Under the pieces are notes generated by a model. It made no database searches. It had not been told where the DNA came from and saw only the letters and a program-made list of their open reading frames with translations. From NCBI GenBank assembly GCA_021825365.1, contig JAKAHR010000019.1, positions 1 to 64,000 of the forward strand: DNA of 64,000 nt, given 5' to 3'. This document shows, one piece after another, positions 7,220 through 16,695 of this stretch. Position numbers and translations under genes: made by a program. How positions within the stretch are numbered: the stretch's first letter is position 1; every line of letters begins with the position of its first letter. The DNA comes from Nitrospirota bacterium (GTDB lineage: Bacteria; Nitrospirota; Thermodesulfovibrionia; Thermodesulfovibrionales; UBA6898).

Positions 7220-7864
7220 TCAGGAAGAAGACCCGCCAAAGCCGGTCCAGCGGCTGATCTTCCGGGTGTCAATGCCCCGGTAGCCCCCTACCCGAAGGAG
7301 TACGACAAGATTCTCCTGACTGACGACGTCGTCGAATTCAGTGAAACAGGACCCGACCTCGGATGGAAGGTGTGCGTCCGAGCCCCCGGTAAAGGGGATT
7401 TTCATTTGTCTTGCCGCCTGAATCGCCTGGAGATTGGCATTGTGGAGGTTGGCGCCATTGTACCCCTCAAGAGCGCAGATCCCCCCTGTCTCATAAATCA
7501 GGTCGCCCAGGCTGTTTCCCCGCCGAAAGGGGTGCGAGGGGATGACGACGCCGCCGCGGGGTGCGACGATCTTGACGATCTCGGCCACGGGAAGATATTT
7601 TAAAGCCAGCCTGTCCGTGTCAACGCCGAAGATGAGGCAATGCCCCTCAGCCGCCGAGAATTCGACACCCCGGAAGACGCGTATGCGGTTGCCAAACTTT
7701 TCCCTCAGCTGCTCGACCGGCTCTGATGCTGCGTATGAGTAATGCTCCGTGAAGGCGATGCCGTGAAGGTCCCTCTCGATGGCGCGGCCTATCATCTCCT
7801 CAGGGTCGGCATCGGTGTCGCCGCTGTAACAGGAATGCGTATGCAGGTCTATGCGGTAACTCAT
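7220..7864 (-). CDS. PHP-domain metal-dependent phosphoesterase
   Basis: 214 residues covering a compact PHP fold. Metal-binding motifs are all visible: DLHTHS at 6-11, TEHYSY near 39-44, a Glu in GVEFSA, SHPFRRG and the C-terminal GGSDAH. The family includes histidinol-phosphatase, YciV-like 3',5'-nucleotide phosphatases and polymerase-associated domains; the short single-domain form suggests a stand-alone phosphoesterase whose substrate is not known. Divergent from the radical SAM gene at 7911. Confidence 0.8.
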   Translation of the reverse strand: MSYRIDLHTHSCYSGDTDADPEEMIGRAIERDLHGIAFTEHYSYAASEPVEQLREKFGNRIRVFRGVEFSAAEGHCLIFGVDTDRLALKYLPVAEIVKIVAPRGGVVIPSHPFRRGNSLGDLIYETGGICALEGYNGANLHNANLQAIQAARQMKIPFTGGSDAHLPSEVGSCFTEFDDVVSQENLVVLLRVGGYRGIDTRKISRWTGFGGSSS

Positions 7865-7910
7865 ATCTTCTATTGTAACGGTTATCGCTGATTTAAGTTA
7901 CTATAGTGCG

Positions 7911-9209
7911 ATGCGTTTGCGCGTTCTCCTCGTCAACCCCTGGATATACGACTTCGCCGCAACGGACCTCTGGTCGCGGCCGCTCGGCCTGATGAGGGTA
8001 GCGGAATGCCTCAGCGGGTTCGACATGGACCTGTCCTTTATCGACTGTTGTATTTCATCCGGCAGCGGCAGCTTTGGAAAGGGCAAATATCCCAAAGAGG
8101 AGGTCAATAGGCCGGTCTGCCTGAAGGGAATCCCGAGGGTCTACGGCAGGTACGGCATCTCTGTCGATGACTTCAGAAATGAACTGCAGGGCAAGGCCCC
8201 CTTTGACATCGTCTTCGTCACCTCGATCATGTCCTACTGGTATCCCGGCGTGCAGAAGGTCATCGGTATGCTGAGGGAAATGCGAAGGGACATGCCGATA
8301 GTCCTGGGAGGCATCTATGCTACGCTCTGGCACCGGCATGCCCTTGAGACATCAGGGGCTGATTATGTCCATACGGGTCAACTCGGGGAAGAGATCAGCG
8401 TCATCCTGAATACCTTTGGATTCAGGGTGAAACGAAGGGGAGCATCCCTGCCCTTCCATAGGCTGCCGATCCATCGCCCGCATCCCTTTTGGCCGCTCTT
8501 GACAAGTTCAGGCTGTCCCTATTCCTGCTCCTACTGCGGATCGGGTCTTCTGAACAGGACCTTTGTCCAGCGGCCTGCCGAAGAGGTCGTGAGGGAGATC
8601 CGGGAACGCCATCATGAGGGCATACGGGATTTCGTACTATATGACGATGCGCTCTTGTTTGATGCTGATGCCCATATCAAACCGATCCTCCGCGGGGTTA
8701 TCGACTCCGGGATCAGCGCCCGATTCCACTGCCCCAACGGCCTGCATGCGAGGTTCATCGACAACGGCCTGGCAGGGCTGATGAAGGCGGCAGGGTTCAC
8801 GACGTTACGCCTCGGCCTCGAGACCCTGAATGAGAGGCGCCAGGGGGAGACCGGGGGAAAGGTCTCCTCTTCTGATTTCGAGAGGGCGGTGGTTTCGCTC
8901 AGGAAGAACGGTTTTGCGAAGCAGGAGGCCGGGGCTTACCTCATGTATGGCCTGCCCGGCCAGGGCCTCGATGAGGTGAAACACGGGGTTGATTTCCTGA
9001 GGCAACTCGATGTCAGGATACATCTGACCGAATATTCCCCGATTCCAGGAACTCGATGCTGGGAAGAGCTTGCTGCAGAAGGCATCGTCGGTCACAACAC
9101 CGATCCCCTCCTGACCAACAACACGATCTTCTCGTATCTCCACTCGGGTTACGATCCGGAGGAACTCGATCGAATCAGGCTTTCCGTCAAGACGCATAAT
9201 GCATTGTGA
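7911..9209 (+). CDS. B12-binding-type radical SAM protein
   Basis: 432 residues. The N-terminal half resembles a cobalamin-binding Rossmann domain (VLLVNPWIYDFA..., DIVFVTSIMSYWYPG, PIVLGGIYATLWH), though no clear DxHxxG lower-ligand motif is present. The radical SAM core starts with CxxxCxxC at Cys202, Cys206 and Cys209 (GCPYSCSYCG), and an HTEYSPIPGT-like segment follows. It resembles uncharacterised members of the MiaB/BchE-like B12-radical SAM superfamily. The product is unknown. A TACTAT hexamer ends 6 nt before the ATG and there is no Shine-Dalgarno. The amine-oxidase-like gene begins 12 nt downstream. Confidence 0.82.
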   Translation: MRLRVLLVNPWIYDFAATDLWSRPLGLMRVAECLSGFDMDLSFIDCCISSGSGSFGKGKYPKEEVNRPVCLKGIPRVYGRYGISVDDFRNELQGKAPFDIVFVTSIMSYWYPGVQKVIGMLREMRRDMPIVLGGIYATLWHRHALETSGADYVHTGQLGEEISVILNTFGFRVKRRGASLPFHRLPIHRPHPFWPLLTSSGCPYSCSYCGSGLLNRTFVQRPAEEVVREIRERHHEGIRDFVLYDDALLFDADAHIKPILRGVIDSGISARFHCPNGLHARFIDNGLAGLMKAAGFTTLRLGLETLNERRQGETGGKVSSSDFERAVVSLRKNGFAKQEAGAYLMYGLPGQGLDEVKHGVDFLRQLDVRIHLTEYSPIPGTRCWEELAAEGIVGHNTDPLLTNNTIFSYLHSGYDPEELDRIRLSVKTHNAL

Positions 9210-9221
9210 TAAGATGAGAGG

Positions 9222-11156
9222 ATGAAAGGCCGACAGCGCAACAACCGGCCCGGCGGCTCACGCAGCCGACCTGCCGGGTCTGCAGGGGGAATAACACGCA
9301 GGGACTTCCTCAACGGCACGCTCCTGGGCGCCGGGGCGCTGCTGCTCGACCTTCCCGCTCCGATGCGCCTCTTCGCGGCCGAGAGCCCATGGGATGGATA
9401 TGGCGGCACAGGCGATTATACCCTCTCCAACGGTAATACGGCAGAGGTGGTGAGCACAGGCCATGCCCTGCGCGACGGCAGGTTTGACTCCCCCGGCACC
9501 ACTATCAGCGATACGGGGGAAGTCTTTGATCTCGTTGTCATAGGCGGAGGTCTCAGCGGCCTCGGCGCTGCGCATTACTTCACGAAGGTCCGAAATAAGG
9601 ACCAGCGATGTCTTGTCATCGAGAACCACTCCTTCCCCGGCGGCGAGTCGAAGAGGAACGAGTTCCTCGTGAATGGGCAGCTTCTCATCGGGCCGCAGGG
9701 GTCCAACTCCTTTGTCGTCCTAGATGACCCCGATGTGCCGGGATACGATATCTACCAGGACCTGGGAGTCCCCCGGTCGTTTTCCTACCAGTCGACCTCA
9801 GGACTGAAGAAGAGCCTCCTCTTCGACAGGACAAACTACGGATTCATGCTGTGGTACGACGATTCCCCGAGCTTCGGCTATTTCTTTGAGAACAGCGCCT
9901 CAGGGGGGACCTGGGCGTCGCGCCTCTGGTCCGCCGGCTTCAGGGACGTGCCCCTGCCTGAGCGTGCGAAGCGGGACCTCCTTGCCTGGAGGAATTCGGG
10001 CAAGAGATATTACTCTGAAGATACTTTTGAACCGTGGCTCGATACCATGACATACAGCGACTACCTCGAAAAGATCATGGGCGTAGGTCCCGATGTGGCT
10101 CGCTTCGTCGACCCGGTGCTCGCCAGTTCTATCGGGTTGGGGTCTGACGCGGTATCGGCCTTTGGGGCATACCAGGTAGCTATGCCCGGTTTCGAGGGGT
10201 TTCCCGGCGGTTTCACCCGCAGGGCAAAGACAGCGGACAGTGACTGGCATTCCTTTCCAGGAGGCAATGATGGATTCGCCCGCCACTTTCTCAAGAGGCT
10301 GATACCGGATTCGATCAGCGGCAGGAACAGCTTCGGGGACATCATGAACGGAAAGGTGGATCTCGCCCGCCTCGACCGTCCTGAAAACCCGGTCAGCATC
10401 CGCCTCGGCTCGCTCGCGGTCGGAGTACGCCACGACGCGGGCCCGGAACGGTCGGACTTTCTCTCCGTCACCTATGTGCAGGGTGGAAAGGTCCGCCGCC
10501 TGAAGGCCCGGTCCGCTGTCATCGCCTCAGGAGGCTGGGTTGCGAAGAGGATTGTGAAGGATTTACCCGGAGAATACCGTGACGCGTATGCGCAATTTCT
10601 TCGCTCCCCCATGCTCGTCGTGAATGTGGCTGTCACGAACTGGAGGTTCCTTTACAAGCTCGGACTGACCGCATGCCGCTGGTTCGAAGGGTTCGGGTTC
10701 AGCTGTAATATCAAGAGGCAGATGATCATTGGCGGGTATCAGCCTGCCCTCGACCCTGACAGGCCCGCGGTCATCACCTTTTATGTGCCTTTCTACTATC
10801 CGGGACTTCCGGCCAGGGATCAGGGGATAAAGGGAAGGACGACCCTGCTCGCCACCTCCTTTGCCGACTACGAGAAACAGATCCGGCAGCAGATGACTCG
10901 GCTCTTCGGAAGCTCCGGTTTTGATTCGCAGAGGGACATAGCGGGTATCATCCTTAACCGCTGGGGCCACGCCTTTGTCAATCCCCAGCCTGGCTTTTAC
11001 TTCAACAGGGAGGGAATACCTGCAGCAAGGAGCATTATCAGGAAGAGGTTCGGCAGGATCGCCTTCGGCCATTCGGAACTCAACGGCCATCAGCACTGGC
11101 TCGGCGCGGTGGACGAGGGCCGGCGGGCTGCAAAACAGGTGATGGCGATTCTCTGA
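9222..11156 (+). CDS. Tat-exported FAD-dependent amine oxidase, spermidine-dehydrogenase-like
   Basis: 644 residues. A twin-arginine signal (ITRRDFLNG at 24-32, then a hydrophobic stretch) predicts folded export to the periplasm. FAD-binding motif GGGLSG at 108-113 follows VVI, and KRNEFLVNG after the second Rossmann strand matches, from memory, the spermidine dehydrogenase (SpdH-like) group of flavin amine oxidases. C-terminal HQHWLGAVDEGRRAA is the expected flavin-contact end. It probably oxidises a polyamine or other amine, with electrons passed to the respiratory chain. Opposite, convergent genes encode spermidine-synthase-like proteins. Confidence 0.78.
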   Translation: MKGRQRNNRPGGSRSRPAGSAGGITRRDFLNGTLLGAGALLLDLPAPMRLFAAESPWDGYGGTGDYTLSNGNTAEVVSTGHALRDGRFDSPGTTISDTGEVFDLVVIGGGLSGLGAAHYFTKVRNKDQRCLVIENHSFPGGESKRNEFLVNGQLLIGPQGSNSFVVLDDPDVPGYDIYQDLGVPRSFSYQSTSGLKKSLLFDRTNYGFMLWYDDSPSFGYFFENSASGGTWASRLWSAGFRDVPLPERAKRDLLAWRNSGKRYYSEDTFEPWLDTMTYSDYLEKIMGVGPDVARFVDPVLASSIGLGSDAVSAFGAYQVAMPGFEGFPGGFTRRAKTADSDWHSFPGGNDGFARHFLKRLIPDSISGRNSFGDIMNGKVDLARLDRPENPVSIRLGSLAVGVRHDAGPERSDFLSVTYVQGGKVRRLKARSAVIASGGWVAKRIVKDLPGEYRDAYAQFLRSPMLVVNVAVTNWRFLYKLGLTACRWFEGFGFSCNIKRQMIIGGYQPALDPDRPAVITFYVPFYYPGLPARDQGIKGRTTLLATSFADYEKQIRQQMTRLFGSSGFDSQRDIAGIILNRWGHAFVNPQPGFYFNREGIPAARSIIRKRFGRIAFGHSELNGHQHWLGAVDEGRRAAKQVMAIL

Positions 11157-11195
11157 GTCCCGGTCCTGTTTCCTGGCCGGAGAAGTTTCCGCAGG

Positions 11196-11801
11196 CTACT
11201 CCGCGCCGGAGGTCCGGCCGATGCGGCAGCTGAGCTTCATGAAAAAAAGGGGTACAGAGACGAGCAACAGGACAATCCCCTGGATCACGATCAGGGTCTG
11301 CACGCCGGCGAGGGTGATCAGATAGAAAGACGTCAGAAGCGTTCCGGCGATACTGCCAAGGGTCGACAGGGCATAGAGGGAGCCTATCGTCTTTCCGGAT
11401 GTATGCAGGCTGCAGATCATCAGCCTTGCGGTATACGGGCTGACCGCGCCGAGGAAGACCGAAGGGACAAAGAACAGGATCACCGAAGCGACAAGGGGTC
11501 CGGACCGCAGCCCCGGCACCTGCTCGAAGACGCGGTCGCATACCGGTATTCCATACAGGGGAAAGGTGACCAGCAGCAGGGCAGCCGCGGATATAATCAG
11601 GCCCAGCTTCCGCGACGACGGGTTGATGTCAGCGGCCCTGCCACCCAGGAAGTACCCTGCCGAAAGGCCGGCGAGAAACACACTGATCAGGCTCCCCCAG
11701 ACGAAGATGGAGTTGCCGAAATTCGGCGCGAGCACCCTGCTTCCGAGTATCTCGAAGGACATCACCACAGCCCCGCAGATAAAGACGATAAACCTGATCA
11801 T
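11196..11801 (-). CDS. Membrane domain of split spermidine-synthase-like protein
   Basis: 201 residues, about six TM segments, no soluble domain. The sequence has features of the membrane half of fused MFS/spermidine-synthase proteins: SFEILGSRVLAPNFGNSIFVWG, GYFLGGRAAD, GAVSPYTARL and GSLYALSTLGSIAGTLLTSFYLI. I start at ATG 11801 (MIRFIVFICG); upstream codons overlap the neighbouring gene end and do not fit. It lies 19 nt after the SAM-domain partner and is probably cotranscribed, so the usual single polypeptide appears as two. Confidence 0.78.
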   Translation of the reverse strand: MIRFIVFICGAVVMSFEILGSRVLAPNFGNSIFVWGSLISVFLAGLSAGYFLGGRAADINPSSRKLGLIISAAALLLVTFPLYGIPVCDRVFEQVPGLRSGPLVASVILFFVPSVFLGAVSPYTARLMICSLHTSGKTIGSLYALSTLGSIAGTLLTSFYLITLAGVQTLIVIQGIVLLLVSVPLFFMKLSCRIGRTSGAE

Positions 11802-11820
11802 ACCCGGCCGTCCCTCTCGG

Positions 11821-12732
11821 TCACTTCCCGGGGCTCTGCATATGCTGGTACAGGTTGACCGGAGCGAAGTCATCGGTCAGCACCCTTGCATGAGTCCGGT
11901 ATTCTGATGCCTCGCCTCCGCTCGTAGCGATGATCGCCAGATTGATGTCCAGCTTCTTTGCTTCCTGTATCTTCTGCGCGGTGACCGCGATGCCTGCGAG
12001 GTCATGCGGCTTCATCGGTGCGATAAATTCAAAATTATCCGACTGTCTTCCCTTAAAGATATGCAGCTGAGGGAAGACCGCCTCATGGGTGATGATCATC
12101 GCATCGAAGAACTTGTTCTTGAACGGGGAGATGATATTCGAGACAACAACGCCGTCGTCCTTCAGCCTCGCCTTCACCTCACGCAGGAACTCCACCGTTG
12201 TCAGGTGAAAGGGGATCTCGCCACCCTGGTAGGCGTCGAGGAAGATGATATCGTACTTTTTCTTTGTGCGCTTCAGGAAGACCCTCCCGTCATTCACCGT
12301 CACCTTCATCCTGGGCCCCTCTGAAAAGCTGAAGTATTTCTTCGCAACCTCCACCATGTCAGGGTCAATTTCGACCACGTCGATCTCGGCCTCAGGGTAG
12401 TGGCGGTTGAGATACCGGGGCATGGAGCCGGCGCCAAGGCCGACAAAGAGGACGCTCCGCGGTTCCCTACCGAGATAGGCGAGGGTCATAAAGGCCATCC
12501 TCGTGTATTCGAGGATCAGCCTGTTAGGTGCGTCGATCGCCATGCCTCCCTGGATCAGGTCCCTGCGGTTATTGATGATATAGCGTTCCCTCTTTGCCGG
12601 GTCTTCGATGACGGAGATATACTGGTAGAGCGAGTTTTTCTGAAACACGACCTTATCGGCAGCACCAGCCCCGGATGCAGCGGCGCAGACAAACACGGTA
12701 CAACAGCATATCGCCAGTATCAATCGTTTCAT
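11821..12732 (-). CDS. Spermidine-synthase-like methyltransferase-fold protein with signal peptide
   Basis: 303 residues from ATG 12732. The first 24 residues (MKRLILAICC..., Ala-rich end) look like a signal peptide. A SAM-type Rossmann fold follows: GLGAGSMPRYL at 98-108, acidic EID at 121-123, NDGR at 137-140 and DIIFLDAYQGGEIP at 151-164. It lacks the DDEFxYHE region typical of true aminopropyltransferases and has LIQGGMAIDAPNRLILEYTRM instead, as in the membrane-fused SpeE-like group. Whether it uses decarboxylated SAM, and how it could do so if exported, is open. Confidence 0.75.
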   Translation of the reverse strand: MKRLILAICCCTVFVCAAASGAGAADKVVFQKNSLYQYISVIEDPAKRERYIINNRRDLIQGGMAIDAPNRLILEYTRMAFMTLAYLGREPRSVLFVGLGAGSMPRYLNRHYPEAEIDVVEIDPDMVEVAKKYFSFSEGPRMKVTVNDGRVFLKRTKKKYDIIFLDAYQGGEIPFHLTTVEFLREVKARLKDDGVVVSNIISPFKNKFFDAMIITHEAVFPQLHIFKGRQSDNFEFIAPMKPHDLAGIAVTAQKIQEAKKLDINLAIIATSGGEASEYRTHARVLTDDFAPVNLYQHMQSPGK

Positions 12733-12892
12733 CGCCTCACCTTCTGAAAAAGAGAACTGTACTACGGTAGCATGCATACCCCCGGAGAGGCAATACTTCT
12801 GCATCCGAAGGCGGGAAAAACGCTGTTTCTCCCCTTGTGCTGACCTTTAAGACCTGTTATCATGTCGTGACCCTGCAGTTGCATAAATATCC

Positions 12893-12975
12893 GGAAGAGA
12901 GGGCGCGTATTCGTGCTCAGAGCCGATACTGCCGCCCTAAATGGTCTTTTTATGCATGCCCGCCCTCTTTGGTCT
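12893..12975 (+). promoter_or_regulatory. Structured 5' leader of nupC with two competing 3' arms
   Basis: One 5' arm (AGAGGGCG, ending 12904) can pair with either of two direct repeats downstream: CCGCCCTAAATGGTCT (12932-12947) or CCGCCCTCTTTGGTCT (12960-12975), which differ at three positions. The near pairing is extended by GTATtCG/CGATAC and is followed by a T-run (12947-12951); the far pairing is about 10 bp. Mutually exclusive hairpins are the layout of an attenuator or riboswitch, but no known ligand class is recognised. Confidence 0.4.
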
Positions 12976-13012
12976 GCGGCTACAGGGATAATTCTTTCGG
13001 GAGACGCTGACT

Positions 13013-14320
13013 ATGCACTATAACCTCATCAGTCTTTCAGGGATATTTGTGCTCATGGGCATCGCCTGGCTCCTTTCGTCTGACAGGAGGACAGTCAACT
13101 GGCGGGTGGTGCTCTGGGGCCTTGCCCTGGAGCTCGTCTTTGCCCTGTTCATCTTCATCATCCCTGCGGGCTCGACGGCATTTCTTCTGATCAATGACGC
13201 GGTGGTGAGACTCCTCGACAGCGCCACAGCGGGGACGCGGTTTCTCTTCGGAAGGCTCGCCCTGCCTCCAGGGACGCGGAACGAGGCAGGGGAGGAATCC
13301 CTCGGCTTTATCCTCGCCTTCCAGGCCCTTCCCACCATCGTATTTTTCGCGAGCCTCATGGCGGTCCTCTACTACATCGGTCTGATGCCACGGCTCATCG
13401 GGCTCTTCTCGCGCACCTTCACGAGGCTTATGCGGATCAGCGGGGCAGAGTCGATGAGCGTTTCGAGCAACATCTTCGTGGGGGTAGAGGCCAACATGAC
13501 GGTACTGCCCTATCTCGGCAGGATGACCCGTTCGGAATTATGCACGATCATGGCGGCAGGCATGGCGACGACCGCGTCGAATGTCCTCGCCCTTTACGTC
13601 TTCCTGCTGCAGGCGAAGTTCCCTGCCATAGCAGGCCATCTCGTCTCCTCCTCGATCCTCTCAGCGGTAGGAGCGATCGTCATGTCGAAGCTGATCATGC
13701 CGGAGACCGCAGCCCCGGAGACGCTCGGCCTCCATGTGGAGCCCTACTATGAAAAGGAATCCTCCCTGATGGAGTCGATCATAAAGGGGGCGAACGAAGG
13801 GGTGAAGATGATCGTGGGGATCGTGGCCCTGCTCCTTGCGTTCCTCGGTATCGTCGCGATGGTCGACCTCATCCTCAACAGCCTCGGCGCAAGGGTAAAC
13901 GGCCTCGCCGGGATCAGTCTCGACTGGTCATTGAAAGGCCTTCTCGGATATCTCTTCTATCCCCTCACCCTTGTCATCGGCGTGCCGGTTCCCGACGCGA
14001 TGGAGATCTCGAAGCTGATCGGCGAGCGGGCGGTGCTGACCGAGGTTAAGTCCTACCAGGACCTGGCGGTGCTGCTCTCAGAGGGGAAACTGCAGCATAT
14101 GCGTTCCGCGGTGCTCGCCGCCTATGCCCTCAACGGGTTTGCCCACTTCGCCTCCCTCGCCATCTTTGTGGGAGGGACAGCCGCCCTCGTGCCGCAGCGC
14201 ACCAGGGACATTTCGGATATCGGGTTCAGGGCGCTCATCGCGGCCACCCTCGCCTGTCTCATGACCGCGTCGGTGGCTGGAACGTTTTTTACCGGGGGAT
14301 CGATACTCCTGGGGAAGTAG
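13013..14320 (+). CDS. nupC: Concentrative nucleoside transporter (NupC/CNT family)
   Basis: Imports nucleosides with a cation gradient across the inner membrane. 435 residues with about 8-10 TM segments and CNT motifs: LGFILAFQALPTIVFFASL, the SVSSNIFVGVEANMTVLPYL loop, AAGMATTASNVL and the C-terminal ALNGFAHFASLAI with TARD-like repeats. GGGAG lies 9 nt before the ATG. The 280-nt gap upstream holds the structured leader. Substrate range (pyrimidine or purine) cannot be decided. Confidence 0.88.
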   Translation: MHYNLISLSGIFVLMGIAWLLSSDRRTVNWRVVLWGLALELVFALFIFIIPAGSTAFLLINDAVVRLLDSATAGTRFLFGRLALPPGTRNEAGEESLGFILAFQALPTIVFFASLMAVLYYIGLMPRLIGLFSRTFTRLMRISGAESMSVSSNIFVGVEANMTVLPYLGRMTRSELCTIMAAGMATTASNVLALYVFLLQAKFPAIAGHLVSSSILSAVGAIVMSKLIMPETAAPETLGLHVEPYYEKESSLMESIIKGANEGVKMIVGIVALLLAFLGIVAMVDLILNSLGARVNGLAGISLDWSLKGLLGYLFYPLTLVIGVPVPDAMEISKLIGERAVLTEVKSYQDLAVLLSEGKLQHMRSAVLAAYALNGFAHFASLAIFVGGTAALVPQRTRDISDIGFRALIAATLACLMTASVAGTFFTGGSILLGK

Positions 14321-14344
14321 GGTGCACCCGTTTCCCGCTGCCCG

Positions 14345-15466
14345 CTACGGCTCCCGCTCCATGCGTTTCAGTTCAGCCACGACCTTGCCAATGGGGACCT
14401 TTGTTTCGACACGCAAGGGGACCCTGTCCTCATCGTCCGAGAGCCAGATGCGGATTTCTCCCTTGCTCTGGAAGAGGCCCTCGGACTTCAGGACAGGTCG
14501 CACCACAATCGCGTCGACCTCTCCCCTGTCGGCAACCTGCACCCTCTCCTTCCCCAGTACGGCTACCTCGCTCGTAAGGAACTTATTACTGTCAAAGACA
14601 TCTATGTTCACGGTCTTTCCTGCCTCCATCGAACAGGTCCTGAGATAAAAGAAACCGGAGATCACATCCCACAGTATCCGATCCGCAACCGTATGCTCGA
14701 CCCTTGTGCCCTTGAGATAGTCGAAATACACGATCCTCCCGCCATCACTGTCAAAGATCGTCTCCTTGTCTGACCGGTATTTCCCTTCCCTCTGCCTGAT
14801 CCTGAAGCGCACCGGGACGTTGCCCCTGACCGTGCTCTCCGCGAAGTCGTCCACCTTATAAAACGTCGAGATGAACGGAGCGGAATGGACCTGTGACGTT
14901 ATCTTGAGGGTGTCGTCTTGATGGGAAGCGTCGAGGACCGCCTTGCCGACATAAACGCCGAGCCAGTATATCTCAAAAAAGAACCTCTCCCTCCTCGCTG
15001 AAACAATCCCCTGCGGGTAGGCAGCACTTTTCAACGGCTGCACAGGCAAGACCTCTTCAGCAGCGGAAGGATCAGCAGCCTGCGCCCGCGCCTCCACCTG
15101 TTCGGCTGCCTCCGGCGCATCAACCGGTCCAGCAACGGCGTCATCTCCTGCACTACCATTCGGTGAAGGTCCGGTCAGCTTATCCGGAGGCTGCTCCTCC
15201 GGTCCCGTATCAGACGATTTTCCAGTCCCCGTGCCCGCAGCAGAGTTCCGGCCGTCGCCGGCAGCATATGTTTCTTTGCCCGCATAACCTCCCCCGCCCC
15301 CCGTTGCGCCGCTTTCGAGCGTTGCCGTGACAAGACTACTGGTCAGAAGTCTCGCCAGATCAGGGGCAGGGAGACGAATTACCCAGCTGACAGCAGCCGC
15401 ATGGACAATAAGAGACAAAACGAGGGTCAGGGGAAAGGCGATAGAACCGCTCTTAAGAAACTTCAT
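14345..15466 (-). CDS. DUF3108 protein with N-terminal TM anchor
   Basis: 373 residues: a TonB-like N-terminal TM segment (IAFPLTLVLSLIVHAAAVSWVI), a low-complexity Gly/Ala/Pro-rich linker (about 50-140), then a DUF3108 beta-rich domain (ERFFFEIYWLGVYVGKA..., DDFAESTVRGNVPVRFRIRQREGKY, DKETIFD..., VPLRVETKVPIGKVVAEL). It is likely periplasmic, tethered to the inner membrane. Family members occur near lipid and envelope genes; the function is unknown. It stands alone, convergent with nupC. Confidence 0.75.
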   Translation of the reverse strand: MKFLKSGSIAFPLTLVLSLIVHAAAVSWVIRLPAPDLARLLTSSLVTATLESGATGGGGGYAGKETYAAGDGRNSAAGTGTGKSSDTGPEEQPPDKLTGPSPNGSAGDDAVAGPVDAPEAAEQVEARAQAADPSAAEEVLPVQPLKSAAYPQGIVSARRERFFFEIYWLGVYVGKAVLDASHQDDTLKITSQVHSAPFISTFYKVDDFAESTVRGNVPVRFRIRQREGKYRSDKETIFDSDGGRIVYFDYLKGTRVEHTVADRILWDVISGFFYLRTCSMEAGKTVNIDVFDSNKFLTSEVAVLGKERVQVADRGEVDAIVVRPVLKSEGLFQSKGEIRIWLSDDEDRVPLRVETKVPIGKVVAELKRMEREP

Positions 15467-15605
15467 GGCACCCTGTATTCATTCCTGACACAAACCTTGT
15501 TTTACTATATATCAGGAGACAGGCCCAACTCAATGAGTTCCTGCAGGCGGATAAAGGCAAGGGAAAGAGTCAGACTGTTCTCCGGCAGGAGCCGGAAAGG
15601 CGGGA

Positions 15606-16676
15606 TCAGATATTCAGGAGATCTGCGGCAGAGGTAAAGACCGCTTCGTCCATGCCGAACTTCATGAGTGTGTCGAAGGCGCTGTCGAACATATTCCCCC
15701 CCTGAACAATACGCTGTCTCAGCTCATCAGGAGTCATACCCCGCCTTATCGAACTGATATCAATCACCGGGCGGGGGAAATCACTGCCAAACAGGATACG
15801 TTCCGGCCGCACCTTCTGCATCGCGATCTCCCGCTTGATCCGCTCGATGCAACTCGTCCCGGACGGCGAACAAAGGGCGGAGATGTCTGCGTAGAGTTCC
15901 CATCCGTTCTCATCAGCCGCCCTGAGCATTTCGACGAGATCATCGATTGAATCATAATCATAGGGAGGAAAGACGCCGCCGAAAGAGGCGTGACAGTATG
16001 AGACAATCACCTTCACCCCGATATCCAGCGCCCGGGTGAGCCTCCTGGATTCATTGTACCCGCTGAACTTCGCGGCCGAAGAACGCGTCGTGAAATCAGT
16101 CCCCCCATGACAGAGAAGAGGAATGCCGGCGCGGGCCAGGCAGAGATAAAAGGGGATACAACGGTCGTCCTCCGGATTGATCTGCTGGGAGGCCGGGGCC
16201 CAGACAAAGAGCGCCGCCCCTGCGTCCAGGCATCTCCTCGTCTCCGCCTGCAAGTTCTTTGGTTCGCGGTAGGGATGCACCGAGGCTCCGAAGAGCACCT
16301 TTCTGCTTTCAGCCGCCAGCCCCATGACATAATCATTACTGACGACCACATGGGTCTCCGCCCCCGAGGGAGAACCGTTCTTATAAACCCCGTCAAGCGC
16401 GAGAATCACCGCTTGATTGATACTGGAGGATGCCTCGATTGAGGCGAGCACCGCCTCCCTGATCTTTCCGTCAGTCGCTTCCAGCGGACCGATCCTGAGC
16501 CCCATGAGCATCGAGGCGAAGGCCGGACCGAACCTGAACTCCCGGGACATGCTGCACCCTCTTCCGGAATCTCCAGGGCCGACGATGTGGGCATGGATGT
16601 CGACAACTTTTTTTTGCGTCAGGCCCGTCTCTCCGATGCAGTGAGATCCTCTATTGATCGTTTCCATGTCTTTCAC
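15606..16676 (-). CDS. Amidohydrolase-2-type TIM-barrel hydrolase or decarboxylase
   Basis: 356 residues with amidohydrolase metal motifs: VDIHAHI near 24-30, a Lys/His region LLCHGGTDFTT, SYCHASFGG and the final aspartate motif GSDFPRP. Members of this group hydrolyse or decarboxylate small ring compounds; the substrate is unknown. GTG 16676 or ATG 16667 may be the start. It ends a probable three-gene operon with the LuxR-HTH and GNAT-like genes (19 nt after the latter). Confidence 0.78.
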   Translation of the reverse strand: MKDMETINRGSHCIGETGLTQKKVVDIHAHIVGPGDSGRGCSMSREFRFGPAFASMLMGLRIGPLEATDGKIREAVLASIEASSSINQAVILALDGVYKNGSPSGAETHVVVSNDYVMGLAAESRKVLFGASVHPYREPKNLQAETRRCLDAGAALFVWAPASQQINPEDDRCIPFYLCLARAGIPLLCHGGTDFTTRSSAAKFSGYNESRRLTRALDIGVKVIVSYCHASFGGVFPPYDYDSIDDLVEMLRAADENGWELYADISALCSPSGTSCIERIKREIAMQKVRPERILFGSDFPRPVIDISSIRRGMTPDELRQRIVQGGNMFDSAFDTLMKFGMDEAVFTSAADLLNI

Positions 16677-16695
16677 CAGACCGCGACTTCCTTTC

